Assembly: GCF_900109735.1 (NCBI RefSeq)
Contig: NZ_FOAS01000003.1
Location: 62,001 to 126,000, forward strand
Origin: Atopomonas hussainii
Lineage (GTDB): Bacteria > Pseudomonadota > Gammaproteobacteria > Pseudomonadales > Pseudomonadaceae
DNA: 64,000 nt
Reading direction: 5' to 3'
The translations under genes were made by a program, and so were the position numbers. This document shows positions 48,329 to 55,983 of this stretch, one piece after another (positions within the stretch are counted from its first letter, which is position 1; every line of letters starts with the position of its first letter). Below the pieces are notes generated by a model. It did not search any database. It was not told the DNA's origin and was given only the letters and a program-made list of their open reading frames with translations.

Positions 48329-48366
48329 AACGCCCCCAGCGCTCAAGCAGCGCTGGGGGCGTTATT
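48329..48366 (+). terminator. Terminator after the rhlE2-like gene
   Basis: A 15-base inverted repeat (48329-48343 with 48349-48363; core CGCCCCCAGCGCT) with a five-base loop and a short T-rich end. Confidence 0.75.
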
Positions 48367-48384
48367 TCGCCGGAGGATGGCTTG

Positions 48385-48747
48385 ATGCTGCCCAGCAAAA
48401 TCAAACTGCACAAAGCCTCACGCGAGCTAGAACTTTGCTACGGCGAACAGTGCTATCGGCTCAGCGCCGAGTTCCTGCGTGTGCATTCACCGTCAGCCGA
48501 AGTGCGTGGCCACGGACGCCCTGTTTTACAGCACGGCAAACAACACGTTGCCCTCGTATCGCTCGAACCTGCCGGGCAATACGCGTTGAAATTAGTTTTC
48601 GATGACGGCCACGATTCCGGTCTATACAGCTGGGATTATCTGTATCACCTCGCCACGCAGCGCGAACAGCTTTGGGCCCGCTATCTAGAGCAGCTGCGTG
48701 ACGCCGGACAAAGCCGCGACCCGCACACAACCATCGTTCGGTTGTAA
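48385..48747 (+). CDS. DUF971 (gamma-butyrobetaine hydroxylase N-terminal-like) protein
   Basis: A 120-residue small cytoplasmic protein. It is the free-standing form of the N-terminal domain of gamma-butyrobetaine hydroxylases (DUF971): IKLHKASRELELCYG and FDDGHDSGLYSWDYLYHLA are typical. Its biochemical function is not established. In Pseudomonas it sits next to phaC1, as here. The start ATG 48385 has GGAGGA (48372-48377) seven bases before it; a TTG one codon earlier is less likely. Confidence 0.85.
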   Translation: MLPSKIKLHKASRELELCYGEQCYRLSAEFLRVHSPSAEVRGHGRPVLQHGKQHVALVSLEPAGQYALKLVFDDGHDSGLYSWDYLYHLATQREQLWARYLEQLRDAGQSRDPHTTIVRL

Positions 48748-48784
48748 CACCGCGCTACAAAACACCACACATCTACGTCAACTC

Positions 48785-48800
48785 TAGAAAGTAATTTCTA
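48785..48800. promoter_or_regulatory. Palindrome in the phaC1 upstream region
   Basis: TAGAAA-GTAA-TTTCTA, a perfect inverted repeat about 20 bases before the sigma-54-like box. The protein that would bind it is unknown. Confidence 0.35.
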
Positions 48801-48817
48801 ACCGCTTGTTGGCATAA

Positions 48818-48834
48818 TTGGCCAAGTTTTTGCG
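48818..48834 (+). promoter_or_regulatory. Sigma-54-like promoter of phaC1
   Basis: TTGGCC...TTTGC with GG (48820-48821) and GC (48832-48833) ten bases apart, the -24/-12 arrangement. A sigma-54-like box has been reported before phaC1 of Pseudomonas aeruginosa. Confidence 0.55.
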
Positions 48835-48852
48835 TGTTTGTCTTTTGCTTGT

Positions 48853-48883
48853 CATTACCGTGTAACTGGAGTAACAGGTAATG
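48853..48883. promoter_or_regulatory. Imperfect palindrome before phaC1, candidate repressor site
   Basis: CATTACC (48853-48859) and GGTAATG (48877-48883), with further imperfect pairing inside (TGTAAC and GTAACA). It lies just past the sigma-54-like box. A TetR-type regulator such as PhaD could bind here; that is inference. Confidence 0.45.
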
Positions 48884-48989
48884 GCGCTTTGCGTTTGACA
48901 AGAAAAATAAGCAAACAGACCAGCGTCACGGTTCGCGATGCGTTGCTGTCCCGCTGGATTCCCCTCTTTCGAGGATGACGGAGAACGAC

Positions 48990-50678
48990 ATGAGTCACGA
49001 AAAAGAGCAGCTAAAGGACCAGGCAGCTGAGAATACGCTGAACCTGAACCCGGTCATCAGTATTCAAGGGCGCGATATTCTGTCGTCGGCACGCATGGTG
49101 ATGATGCAGTTTCTGCGTCAGCCTGTGCATAGCCTCAAGCACGTCGGCCACTTTGGCGTTGAATTAAAGAACGTCATGCTCGGCCAATCTGAGCTGACCC
49201 CCACCGCCGATGACCGCCGCTTTAGTGACCCGGCATGGAGCCAAAACCCGCTGTATAAGCGCTACATGCAGACCTACTTAGCTTGGCGCAAAGAGCTCAA
49301 TGACTGGGCCGACCAGAGCAGCCTCTCCGACCTCGATCGGCAACGCGGCAAATTCGTTATCGCCCTGATGACCGAAGCCATGTCGCCGACCAACAGCCTG
49401 GCCAACCCGGCAGCGCTGAAGCGTTTTTTTGAAACCGGCGGCAAAAGCCTGCTGGATGGCTTAAGTAATCTGGCCAAAGACTTGGTGCAAAACGGCGGCA
49501 TGCCCAGCCAAGTGAACAAAAAAGCCTTTGAAGTGGGCAAGAACTTAGCCCTTACCGAAGGCAACGTGGTGTTCCGCCACGATGTGCTGGAGCTGATTCA
49601 GTACAAGCCGCTGAGCGAGCAAGTGCTTGAGCGCCCCCTGTTAGTGGTGCCGCCGCAGATCAACAAGTTTTATGTCTTCGACCTGTCGCCGGAAAAATCC
49701 TTGGCGCGCTTCTGCGTTAAAACAGGCCTGCAAACCTTCGTAATCAGCTGGCGCAACCCGACTAAGTCGCAGCGCGAGTGGGGGTTGAACACCTATATCG
49801 AAGCCCTGAAAGAAGCCATCGATGTCGTCCTGTCGATCACCGGCAGCAAAGACGTCAACATGATCGGCGCTTGCTCGGGCGGCATCACCACCTCATCGCT
49901 GCTGGGCCACTACGCCGCACTGGGACAAAAGAAGGTGCACAGCTTCACCCAGTTGGTGAGCGTGATGAACACCGAGCCGCAACAAGGCGTCGACACCCCG
50001 GCTGCCCTGTTCGCCGACGAGCGCACGCTGGAAGCGGCCAAGCGCCACTCCTACCAAGCTGGCGTGCTGGAAGGCAGCGAGATGGCCAAAGTGTTCGCCT
50101 GGATGCGCCCCAACGACCTGATCTGGAACTACTGGGTTAACAACTACCTGCTCGGCAATGAGCCGCCAGCGTTCGACATCCTGTTCTGGAACAACGACAC
50201 CACGCGTCTACCGGCAGCCCTGCATGGCGACTTCATTGACCTGCTGAAGAACAACTCGCTGGCCCGCCCCGGTGCGCTGGAAGTCTGTGGCACACCGATT
50301 GATCTCAAGCAGGTCAAATGCGACATGTATTACGTGGCCGGTGTCACCGACCACATCACCCCGTGGCAAGCCTGCTACAAATCTGCGCAGATGTTCGGCG
50401 GCAAGTGCGAGTTCGTGCTTTCGCAGAGCGGCCACATTCAGAGTATTCTGAACCCGCCTGGCAACCCCAAGGCACGCTTTATTACCAACCCGGATATGGC
50501 CGGCACACCGGATGAGTGGCTGAAGAAAGGTACGAAGCACACGGATTCCTGGTGGCTGCACTGGGGCAAGTGGATTACCGAACATTCCGGCAAACACAAA
50601 GAAGCTCCGGCAGGCGTGGGTAGTAACAAGTTCCCCGCCGCTGAAGCTGCGCCCGGCACTTACGTGCACGAGCGATAA
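48990..50678 (+). CDS. phaC1: Class II poly(3-hydroxyalkanoate) synthase 1
   Basis: A 562-residue class II PHA synthase that polymerises (R)-3-hydroxyacyl-CoA of medium chain length at the granule surface. The lipase-like box is GACSGG with catalytic Cys295; the aspartate is in VTDHITPW and the histidine in SGHIQSILN. I use ATG 48990 (MSHEKEQL) with GGAG eight bases upstream, although an in-frame ATG lies five codons earlier. First of the phaC1-phaZ-phaC2-phaD set. A promoter region of about 240 bases precedes it. Confidence 0.96.
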   Translation: MSHEKEQLKDQAAENTLNLNPVISIQGRDILSSARMVMMQFLRQPVHSLKHVGHFGVELKNVMLGQSELTPTADDRRFSDPAWSQNPLYKRYMQTYLAWRKELNDWADQSSLSDLDRQRGKFVIALMTEAMSPTNSLANPAALKRFFETGGKSLLDGLSNLAKDLVQNGGMPSQVNKKAFEVGKNLALTEGNVVFRHDVLELIQYKPLSEQVLERPLLVVPPQINKFYVFDLSPEKSLARFCVKTGLQTFVISWRNPTKSQREWGLNTYIEALKEAIDVVLSITGSKDVNMIGACSGGITTSSLLGHYAALGQKKVHSFTQLVSVMNTEPQQGVDTPAALFADERTLEAAKRHSYQAGVLEGSEMAKVFAWMRPNDLIWNYWVNNYLLGNEPPAFDILFWNNDTTRLPAALHGDFIDLLKNNSLARPGALEVCGTPIDLKQVKCDMYYVAGVTDHITPWQACYKSAQMFGGKCEFVLSQSGHIQSILNPPGNPKARFITNPDMAGTPDEWLKKGTKHTDSWWLHWGKWITEHSGKHKEAPAGVGSNKFPAAEAAPGTYVHER

Positions 50679-50699
50679 GCAAGACAGGAAGCGGTCGTC

Positions 50700-51554
50700 A
50701 TGTCCAACGCATTTATTTTTCGCACCATTGAACTGGACGGCCAGCGGATTCGTACCGCTGTCCGCCCCGGTAACGGCACACTCACGCCGTTACTGCTGTT
50801 CAATGGCATCGGTGCCAACTTGGAACTGGTCTTTCCCTTTGTTCAAGCGCTGAGCCCCGACTTAGAAGTGATTGCGTTTGACGTGCCGGGCGTGGGCGGC
50901 TCCTCCACGCCGTCGACGCCCTACCGTTTTCCCGGTTTGGCGAAGTTGGCCGCGCGCATGCTCGACTACTTAGATTACGGTCAAGTGTGCGCCCTCGGCG
51001 TGTCGTGGGGCGGCGCCTTGGCGCAGCAATTTGCCCACGACTACCCCGAGCGCTGCAAAAAGCTGGTGCTGTGCGCTACCTCCGCCGGCGCCGTGATGAT
51101 CCCCGGCAAGCCCAAAGTGCTGATGCGCATGGCCAGTCCGCGGCGCTACATTCAGCCGTCTTACGGCGTACATATCGCCCCAGACATCTACGGTGGTGCG
51201 TTTCGCCGCGACCCGGGCCTGGCCATGAAGCATGCGGCCAAAGTGCGTTCGTCCGGCAAGGTAGGCTACTACTGGCAGCTGGCTGCCGGCCTCGGCTGGA
51301 CCAGCATTCACTGGCTGCACAAGATCAAGCAACCGACCCTCGTGCTGGCCGGCGATGATGACCCGATTATCCCGCTGGCCAACATGCGTTTGCTGGCTTG
51401 GCGCATTCCCAATGCCGAGTTACATGTCATCGATGATGGCCATCTGTTCCTCGTCACCCGCGCCGAAACCGTTGCCCCCATCATTATGAAATTCCTCGAA
51501 GAGGAACGTCAGCGTGCCATTATCCACCCGCGCCCGCAGCTGGCCCGCTCTTAA
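50700..51554 (+). CDS. phaZ: Intracellular poly(3-hydroxyalkanoate) depolymerase
   Basis: A 284-residue alpha/beta hydrolase that releases 3-hydroxy acids from stored PHA. The nucleophile is Ser102 in GVSWGG; the aspartate is in AGDDDPIIP and the histidine in DGHLF. It follows phaC1 by 21 bases and should be made from the same message, so synthesis and breakdown are expressed together. A strong hairpin follows its stop. Confidence 0.95.
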   Translation: MSNAFIFRTIELDGQRIRTAVRPGNGTLTPLLLFNGIGANLELVFPFVQALSPDLEVIAFDVPGVGGSSTPSTPYRFPGLAKLAARMLDYLDYGQVCALGVSWGGALAQQFAHDYPERCKKLVLCATSAGAVMIPGKPKVLMRMASPRRYIQPSYGVHIAPDIYGGAFRRDPGLAMKHAAKVRSSGKVGYYWQLAAGLGWTSIHWLHKIKQPTLVLAGDDDPIIPLANMRLLAWRIPNAELHVIDDGHLFLVTRAETVAPIIMKFLEEERQRAIIHPRPQLARS

Positions 51555-51568
51555 TCCCCGCGTTACCG

Positions 51569-51594
51569 GCGTAGTCGCCCCGCAGCGACTACGC
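51569..51594 (+). terminator. Terminator-like hairpin between phaZ and phaC2
   Basis: GCGTAGTCGC/GCGACTACGC (51569-51578 with 51585-51594), a ten-base stem with a six-base loop and only a weak T end. It may reduce read-through into phaC2. Confidence 0.5.
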
Positions 51595-51679
51595 TTATGC
51601 CTTCGTGCCGCAGTTAGGCGCACGACTCACCTTTCCAGCCGATTGAACTGACCTGAGCTTTGCACAGGAGTGCTTTGTC

Positions 51680-53365
51680 ATGCCCCATCGTCAAAACCCC
51701 GCTGAACTTCCCAGTAACGCCGAAATCATGGTGGCCAGCAACGCCATGGTGGGCGTCAGCGGCAGCAATTTACTCGGCAGTCTGCGCCAGATCGCCTTTC
51801 ATGGTTTGCGCCAGCCACTGCACACCCTGAAGCATCTGGGCCAACTGGGTAAGTCCTTGGGGCATGTAGTGCTGGGCGATAGCGCCATTGCGCCGAACAA
51901 AACCGACTTACGCTTTAACGACCCGACGTGGCAATTCAATCCGCTGTACCGCCGCACCATGCAGAGCTACTTAGCCGTACAGCAACAGCTGCACAGCTGG
52001 CTAAAAGAAAGTGACTTGCCTGGCGAAGACAAAGCCCGCGCCCTGTTTGTGATGGGCCTACTGACCGACGCCGCATCACCGAGCAACGCGCTGATTAACC
52101 CGCAGGCGGTTAAAGAGCTGTTCGATACCGCCGGCTACAGCGTGGTCAAAGGCCTACGCAACTTGTTTGACGACTGGCTGCACAATGGCGGCCTGCCTAG
52201 CCAAGTGAGCAAGCACGCCTTCGAAGTGGGTAAAAACCTCGCCACCAGCGAAGGCGCCGTGGTGTATCGCAGCGACATGTTCGAGCTGATTCAATACAAA
52301 CCGCTTACCGAACAGGTCTACGCTAAGCCTCTGCTGATCGTGCCGCCGCAGATCAACAAGTTTTATATCTTCGACCTGTCGCCGGAAAAAAGCTTTGTGC
52401 GCTACTGCTTAAAGCATGGCTTGCAGACCTTCATCATCAGCTGGCGCAACCCCGACGCCCGGCATCGCGAATGGGGCCTGTCGAGCTACGCCGAAGCCGT
52501 GCAGCAAGCCATGCAGGTGATGCAGCAGATCTGTGGCAGCAAAGACGTCCACCTGCTCGGCGCCTGTGCTGGCGGGATGAATATCGCGCTGTTACAGGGC
52601 CACTTGGCCGCCAAGCGCAAGCTCAAGCAAGTCGCCAGCGCCACGTATTTGGTCAGCCTGCTGGACTGCCAGATCGACAGCCAGATGACCCTGTTCGCCA
52701 ACGAAGAAACCATCGAAACCGCCAAGCGCCGCTCCTATCAGCAAGGCGTACTCGACGGTCGCGACATGGCCCGTGTGTTTGCTTGGCTAAGGCCCAATGA
52801 CCTGATCTGGAATTACTGGGTCAACAATTACCTGCTCGGCAAAGAGCCACCCGCCTTTGATGTGCTGTACTGGAACAACGACAACACCCGCCTGCCCGCC
52901 ACCTTGCACGGCGACTTGCTCGACTGCTTCAAGCACAACCCACTGGCCCGCGCCAACGCCATCGAAGTGTGCGGCACGCCGATTGATTTGAAAAAAGTCA
53001 CCGTCGACAGCATGACCATCGGCGGCATGACCGACCACATCACCCCATGGGATGCGGTCTATCGCTCGGCCAACTTGCTCGGTGGCGACAGCCGCTTCAT
53101 TCTGTCGTCCAGCGGCCACGTGCAGAGCATCCTCAACCCGCCGGAAAAACGTAGTAAACGCTATTTCTACCAAAGCGGCGCCCTGAGTAGCGACCCACGC
53201 GCTTGGCTGTACGACGCTAAGCGTCAAGAAGGCAGTTGGTGGCCAACCTGGCTGAACTGGATGCAAGAGCGCTCCGGCGAAAAACAAGAAGCCGTGCCGG
53301 CACTCGGCAACCAAAGCCACCCTGTGCTCGGCGATGCGCCCGGAATCTTCGTTCATGTGCGCTGA
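51680..53365 (+). CDS. phaC2: Class II poly(3-hydroxyalkanoate) synthase 2
   Basis: A 561-residue second PHA synthase, similar throughout to phaC1 but clearly diverged. Catalytic Cys296 lies in GACAGG; the aspartate is in MTDHITPW and the histidine in SGHVQSILN. Two synthases around a depolymerase are the usual medium-chain-length arrangement. A 125-base gap with a hairpin separates it from phaZ. Its last codons overlap the start of phaD by 11 bases. Confidence 0.96.
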   Translation: MPHRQNPAELPSNAEIMVASNAMVGVSGSNLLGSLRQIAFHGLRQPLHTLKHLGQLGKSLGHVVLGDSAIAPNKTDLRFNDPTWQFNPLYRRTMQSYLAVQQQLHSWLKESDLPGEDKARALFVMGLLTDAASPSNALINPQAVKELFDTAGYSVVKGLRNLFDDWLHNGGLPSQVSKHAFEVGKNLATSEGAVVYRSDMFELIQYKPLTEQVYAKPLLIVPPQINKFYIFDLSPEKSFVRYCLKHGLQTFIISWRNPDARHREWGLSSYAEAVQQAMQVMQQICGSKDVHLLGACAGGMNIALLQGHLAAKRKLKQVASATYLVSLLDCQIDSQMTLFANEETIETAKRRSYQQGVLDGRDMARVFAWLRPNDLIWNYWVNNYLLGKEPPAFDVLYWNNDNTRLPATLHGDLLDCFKHNPLARANAIEVCGTPIDLKKVTVDSMTIGGMTDHITPWDAVYRSANLLGGDSRFILSSSGHVQSILNPPEKRSKRYFYQSGALSSDPRAWLYDAKRQEGSWWPTWLNWMQERSGEKQEAVPALGNQSHPVLGDAPGIFVHVR

Positions 53366-53993
53366 GCAGCGACCACCGAAAACCCGCGAGCGCATTTTGA
53401 GCTGCGCGCTGGAGCTGTTTAACCGCTTGGGCGAGCCGCAAGTCACCACACTGGAGATCGCCAACGAGCTGGAGATCAGCCCGGGCAATCTGTATTACCA
53501 CTTCCGTGGTAAAGAGCCGCTGATTCTCGCCCTGTTTGAGCGCTTTCAAGCCGACAGCCAACATCTGCTCGACCCGCCGGTGGATGTTGAGCTGAACACG
53601 CATGATTACTGGCTGTTTTTGCACTTAATCGTCGAGCAGACGGTGCACTACCGCTTCCTGTTTCAAGACTTGTCGATCCTCGCCGAGCGGCTGCCCAAGC
53701 TGGCCCACGGCATGCGGGTCTGGATCAACAAACTCAAACAAGCACTGGCGTTGTTGCTCGCCAAACTGAAAGCCGAAGGGGTGCTTGAAAGCGATATCGA
53801 AGCCTTGGGCAGCTTGGTCGACCAGCTGACCATGACTTTGCTCTACTCGTTGGAGTACCAGCGTATGGTCGGCCAGCCGGCAGAATCGCGCGTGGCGGTC
53901 TATCAAATGATGATGCTCGCCGCCCCGCACTTAACCGAGCAGGCTCAGGCGGTGACCATCAATTTAGCCAGACGCTATTTGGCCGAAGAATAA
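53355..53993 (+). CDS. phaD: TetR-family regulator of PHA genes
   Basis: A 212-residue TetR-type protein with an N-terminal helix-turn-helix (KTRERILSCALELFNRLGEPQVTTLEIANELEISPGNLYYHF, read across about residues 9-51) and a large helical ligand domain. In Pseudomonas putida PhaD activates the phaC1 and phaI promoters in response to a fatty-acid-derived ligand. I use ATG 53355; an earlier ATG at 53334 is possible but adds residues absent from the family. It overlaps phaC2. Confidence 0.92.
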   Translation: MCAEQRPPKTRERILSCALELFNRLGEPQVTTLEIANELEISPGNLYYHFRGKEPLILALFERFQADSQHLLDPPVDVELNTHDYWLFLHLIVEQTVHYRFLFQDLSILAERLPKLAHGMRVWINKLKQALALLLAKLKAEGVLESDIEALGSLVDQLTMTLLYSLEYQRMVGQPAESRVAVYQMMMLAAPHLTEQAQAVTINLARRYLAEE

Positions 53994-54019
53994 CGCCGCC
54001 AAAGCTAGCCCCGAAAATG

Positions 54020-54047
54020 ACAACGCCCGGCCTAGGCCGGGCGTTGT
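54020..54047. terminator. Bidirectional terminator between phaD and phaF
   Basis: A nearly perfect 28-base palindrome (core CGCCCGGCCTAGGCCGGGCG) between converging genes, with only a poor T run. Confidence 0.75.
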
Positions 54048-54076
54048 GCTAGAGCACTACTGTCGATCAGCGTCGA

Positions 54077-54721
54077 TCAGCTATTGCTGCTCGGCGTCGC
54101 CGGCGCCGCTGCCGGGGCAGCAGGCTTAGCGGCTTCTGCCGGCTTAGCTGCGGGCTTAGCCGCTGCTTTAGGCGCAGCAGGCTTCTTCGCCGCTGGTTTT
54201 TTCGCTGCCGGCTTAGCGGCTGGCTTGGCCGCCGCAGGTTTAGCAGCGACAGCAGGCTTAGCGGCCGGTGCTTTGGCGGCGGGCTTGGCGGCAGCAGGCT
54301 TTTTGCCTTCGTCGGTCAACTTCTTAACCAGCTTGGTTAATTCGTCGACTTTCTTCTGCAGCTCACGCACTTCGCTACGGCTCGGTACGCCTAGGCGCGA
54401 AACGGCACTGTTCAGACGGCGATCAAACGCCTCTTCCAGCGCATTCCACTTGCCCAACGCTTTGTCTTTCACCGACTCCACCGCGTCTACGGCTTTGTCT
54501 TTGGCAGACTCAACGTTTTTCACCTGCTGTTCGACAGCACCCTTGGCCAGCTCTTCCGCTTTCGCGCCGTCCTCTACCAAGCCGTCAAACAGCTTGGCGC
54601 CGTCTTTGCTGGCCTTGGCGTAAGCGCCCAGCCCAGCCAACCAGATCTGACGCGAATACTTTTCGACTTCGTTCAGCCAAGAGTTGCTTTCAACGTTTTC
54701 GGACTTCTTCTTGCTAGCCAT
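54077..54721 (-). CDS. phaF: PHA granule phasin with histone-H1-like tail
   Basis: A 214-residue phasin. Residues 1-130 are helical and bind the PHA granule (WLNEVEKYSRQIWLAGLGAYAKA is shared with phaI), followed by a short leucine-zipper-like segment. From about residue 140 the tail is built of AAKP-type repeats rich in Lys, Ala and Pro, which bind DNA and help share granules between daughter cells in Pseudomonas putida. A perfect AAGGAGG site precedes the start. Cotranscribed after phaI. Confidence 0.95.
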   Translation of the reverse strand: MASKKKSENVESNSWLNEVEKYSRQIWLAGLGAYAKASKDGAKLFDGLVEDGAKAEELAKGAVEQQVKNVESAKDKAVDAVESVKDKALGKWNALEEAFDRRLNSAVSRLGVPSRSEVRELQKKVDELTKLVKKLTDEGKKPAAAKPAAKAPAAKPAVAAKPAAAKPAAKPAAKKPAAKKPAAPKAAAKPAAKPAEAAKPAAPAAAPATPSSNS

Positions 54722-54737
54722 AGGGCCTCCTTACGGA

Positions 54738-55151
54738 TTACTTAGCGCTCAGCTTTTTGATAGCTGCGTTCAGCTCGTCGATTTTAGCCGACAGCTCAGC
54801 CACGTCTTTCTTCGACGGGATGCTCAGACGGCCCAGAGCAGCGGATACGCGCTCATCGAAAGCCTTCTCAACCACATCCAGCTTAGCTTGAGCTTGAGTT
54901 TTTACATTTTTCTTTACCGAGTCGAACTTGCTGTTAGCGGCTTCAACTTGCTCAGCAACCAGTTCTTTGCCCTGCTTCTCAACGCCTTCACCTTCGGTAA
55001 CCAGGCCTTTGAAGTAGTCCAGGCCTTCTTTACCGGCTTTGGCGTAAGCGCCCAGGCCAGCCAGCCAAATTTGACGCGCGTACGCTTTAACGTCGGTCAG
55101 TACGGTAGCTTCCTGAGTTTCTGCAACTTTCTTAACGGCAGCCTTAGTCAT
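54738..55151 (-). CDS. phaI: PHA granule phasin
   Basis: A 137-residue small phasin homologous to the N-terminal part of PhaF (YARQIWLAGLGAYAKAGKEG, IPSKKDVAELSAKIDEL). It coats PHA granules. The gene lies 16 bases before phaF on the minus strand, convergent with phaD. AGGTG lies seven bases before the ATG. The region upstream (to 55247) would hold the phaI promoter; I see no convincing -35/-10 pair there. Confidence 0.94.
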   Translation of the reverse strand: MTKAAVKKVAETQEATVLTDVKAYARQIWLAGLGAYAKAGKEGLDYFKGLVTEGEGVEKQGKELVAEQVEAANSKFDSVKKNVKTQAQAKLDVVEKAFDERVSAALGRLSIPSKKDVAELSAKIDELNAAIKKLSAK

Positions 55152-55246
55152 AAATCACCTCATAATCATGGTGGTAAAAACTCCTGGCTTATCCAGGCTT
55201 GTGAGCAAGATTAGGGATCGTCATTAGAAAAGGCATACTAGGAAAC

Positions 55247-55279
55247 GAAAAAGCGCGATTTTTTTTATCGCGCTTTTTC
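55247..55279 (-). terminator. Terminator after the FAH-family gene
   Basis: A GAAAAAGCGCGAT stem (55247-55259 with 55267-55279) with a seven-base loop. On the minus strand it ends in a T run and closes the operon coming from 57381. Confidence 0.85.
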
Positions 55280-55307
55280 TGAGCCTATTGAACAGCTAGC
55301 GGAGCAC

Positions 55308-55973
55308 TTAACGCACCTGCGTCTCAACCGCCAAAACCTCGCCCAAGGCCAGCCTCAGTTGGTCACCCGATTGCAGCGGGCCAACCCCGGCTGGCGTACC
55401 GGTCAGCACCACATCGCCGGGTTGCAAGGTGAAGTGCTGCGCGATGTACTGCAACAGCGGCAGAATCGGCGTGATCATCTCGGCGCTGCTACCTTGCTGG
55501 CGAACTTCGCCGTTAATGCTCAGGCTCACGGGAATCTCTTCCAGCGATTCAAAACGCTCGGCGGCAACAAAGCTCGACAGCGGGCAAGCGCCATCGAAAG
55601 CCTTGGCCACTTCCCACGGGTGGCCCTTTTCTTTCAGCTTGCTTTGCAGGCCACGCAAGGTCAGATCCAGCGCCGCGCCAATACCCACGATAGCTTCGCG
55701 GGCCTCTTCTGCGCTGACCTTTTGGCTCAGCGGCTTGCCGATGAGCACGGCAATCTCGGCCTCATAATGCACATCGCCACGGTCTTGCGGCAGGCTCACG
55801 CCTTGCGCCAGCGGGGTCACCGAGGTTGCCGGTTTAATAAATAGAATCGGCTCGGTAGGGATTGGGTTATTCAGCTCTTTAGCGTGCTCGGCGTAGTTAC
55901 GCCCCACGCACACCACTTTGCCCAACGGGAAATGGATCAGGGTGCCGTCGCTGTATTGATGCTGATAGGTCAT
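55308..55973 (-). CDS. Fumarylacetoacetate hydrolase-family protein
   Basis: A 221-residue single-domain FAH-family enzyme. KVVCVGRNYAEHAKEL and the metal-binding YEAEIAVLIG are present, with the usual LTGTPAGVGPL near the end. Members hydrolyse or decarboxylate acyl-pyruvates or oxaloacetate; related YcgM/FAHD1-like proteins act on small keto acids. The substrate is unknown here. It lies ten bases after the D-2-hydroxyglutarate dehydrogenase gene and is very likely cotranscribed with it, which hints at work on a related keto acid. Confidence 0.88.
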   Translation of the reverse strand: MTYQHQYSDGTLIHFPLGKVVCVGRNYAEHAKELNNPIPTEPILFIKPATSVTPLAQGVSLPQDRGDVHYEAEIAVLIGKPLSQKVSAEEAREAIVGIGAALDLTLRGLQSKLKEKGHPWEVAKAFDGACPLSSFVAAERFESLEEIPVSLSINGEVRQQGSSAEMITPILPLLQYIAQHFTLQPGDVVLTGTPAGVGPLQSGDQLRLALGEVLAVETQVR

Positions 55974-55983
55974 TGCCTGCTCC

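Noticed and set aside
48895-48900. TTGACA before phaC1 as a sigma-70 -35 box
   Set aside because: No acceptable -10 lies 16-18 bases downstream.
54100-54310. Tandem repeat DNA in phaF
   Set aside because: The repeats code for the Lys-Ala-Pro tail typical of PhaF, so they are explained by the protein and are not a mobile or CRISPR-like repeat.
55181-55196. CCTGG-N5-CCAGG in the phaI upstream region as a PhaD site
   Set aside because: The arms are only five bases and do not match the palindromes before phaC1.
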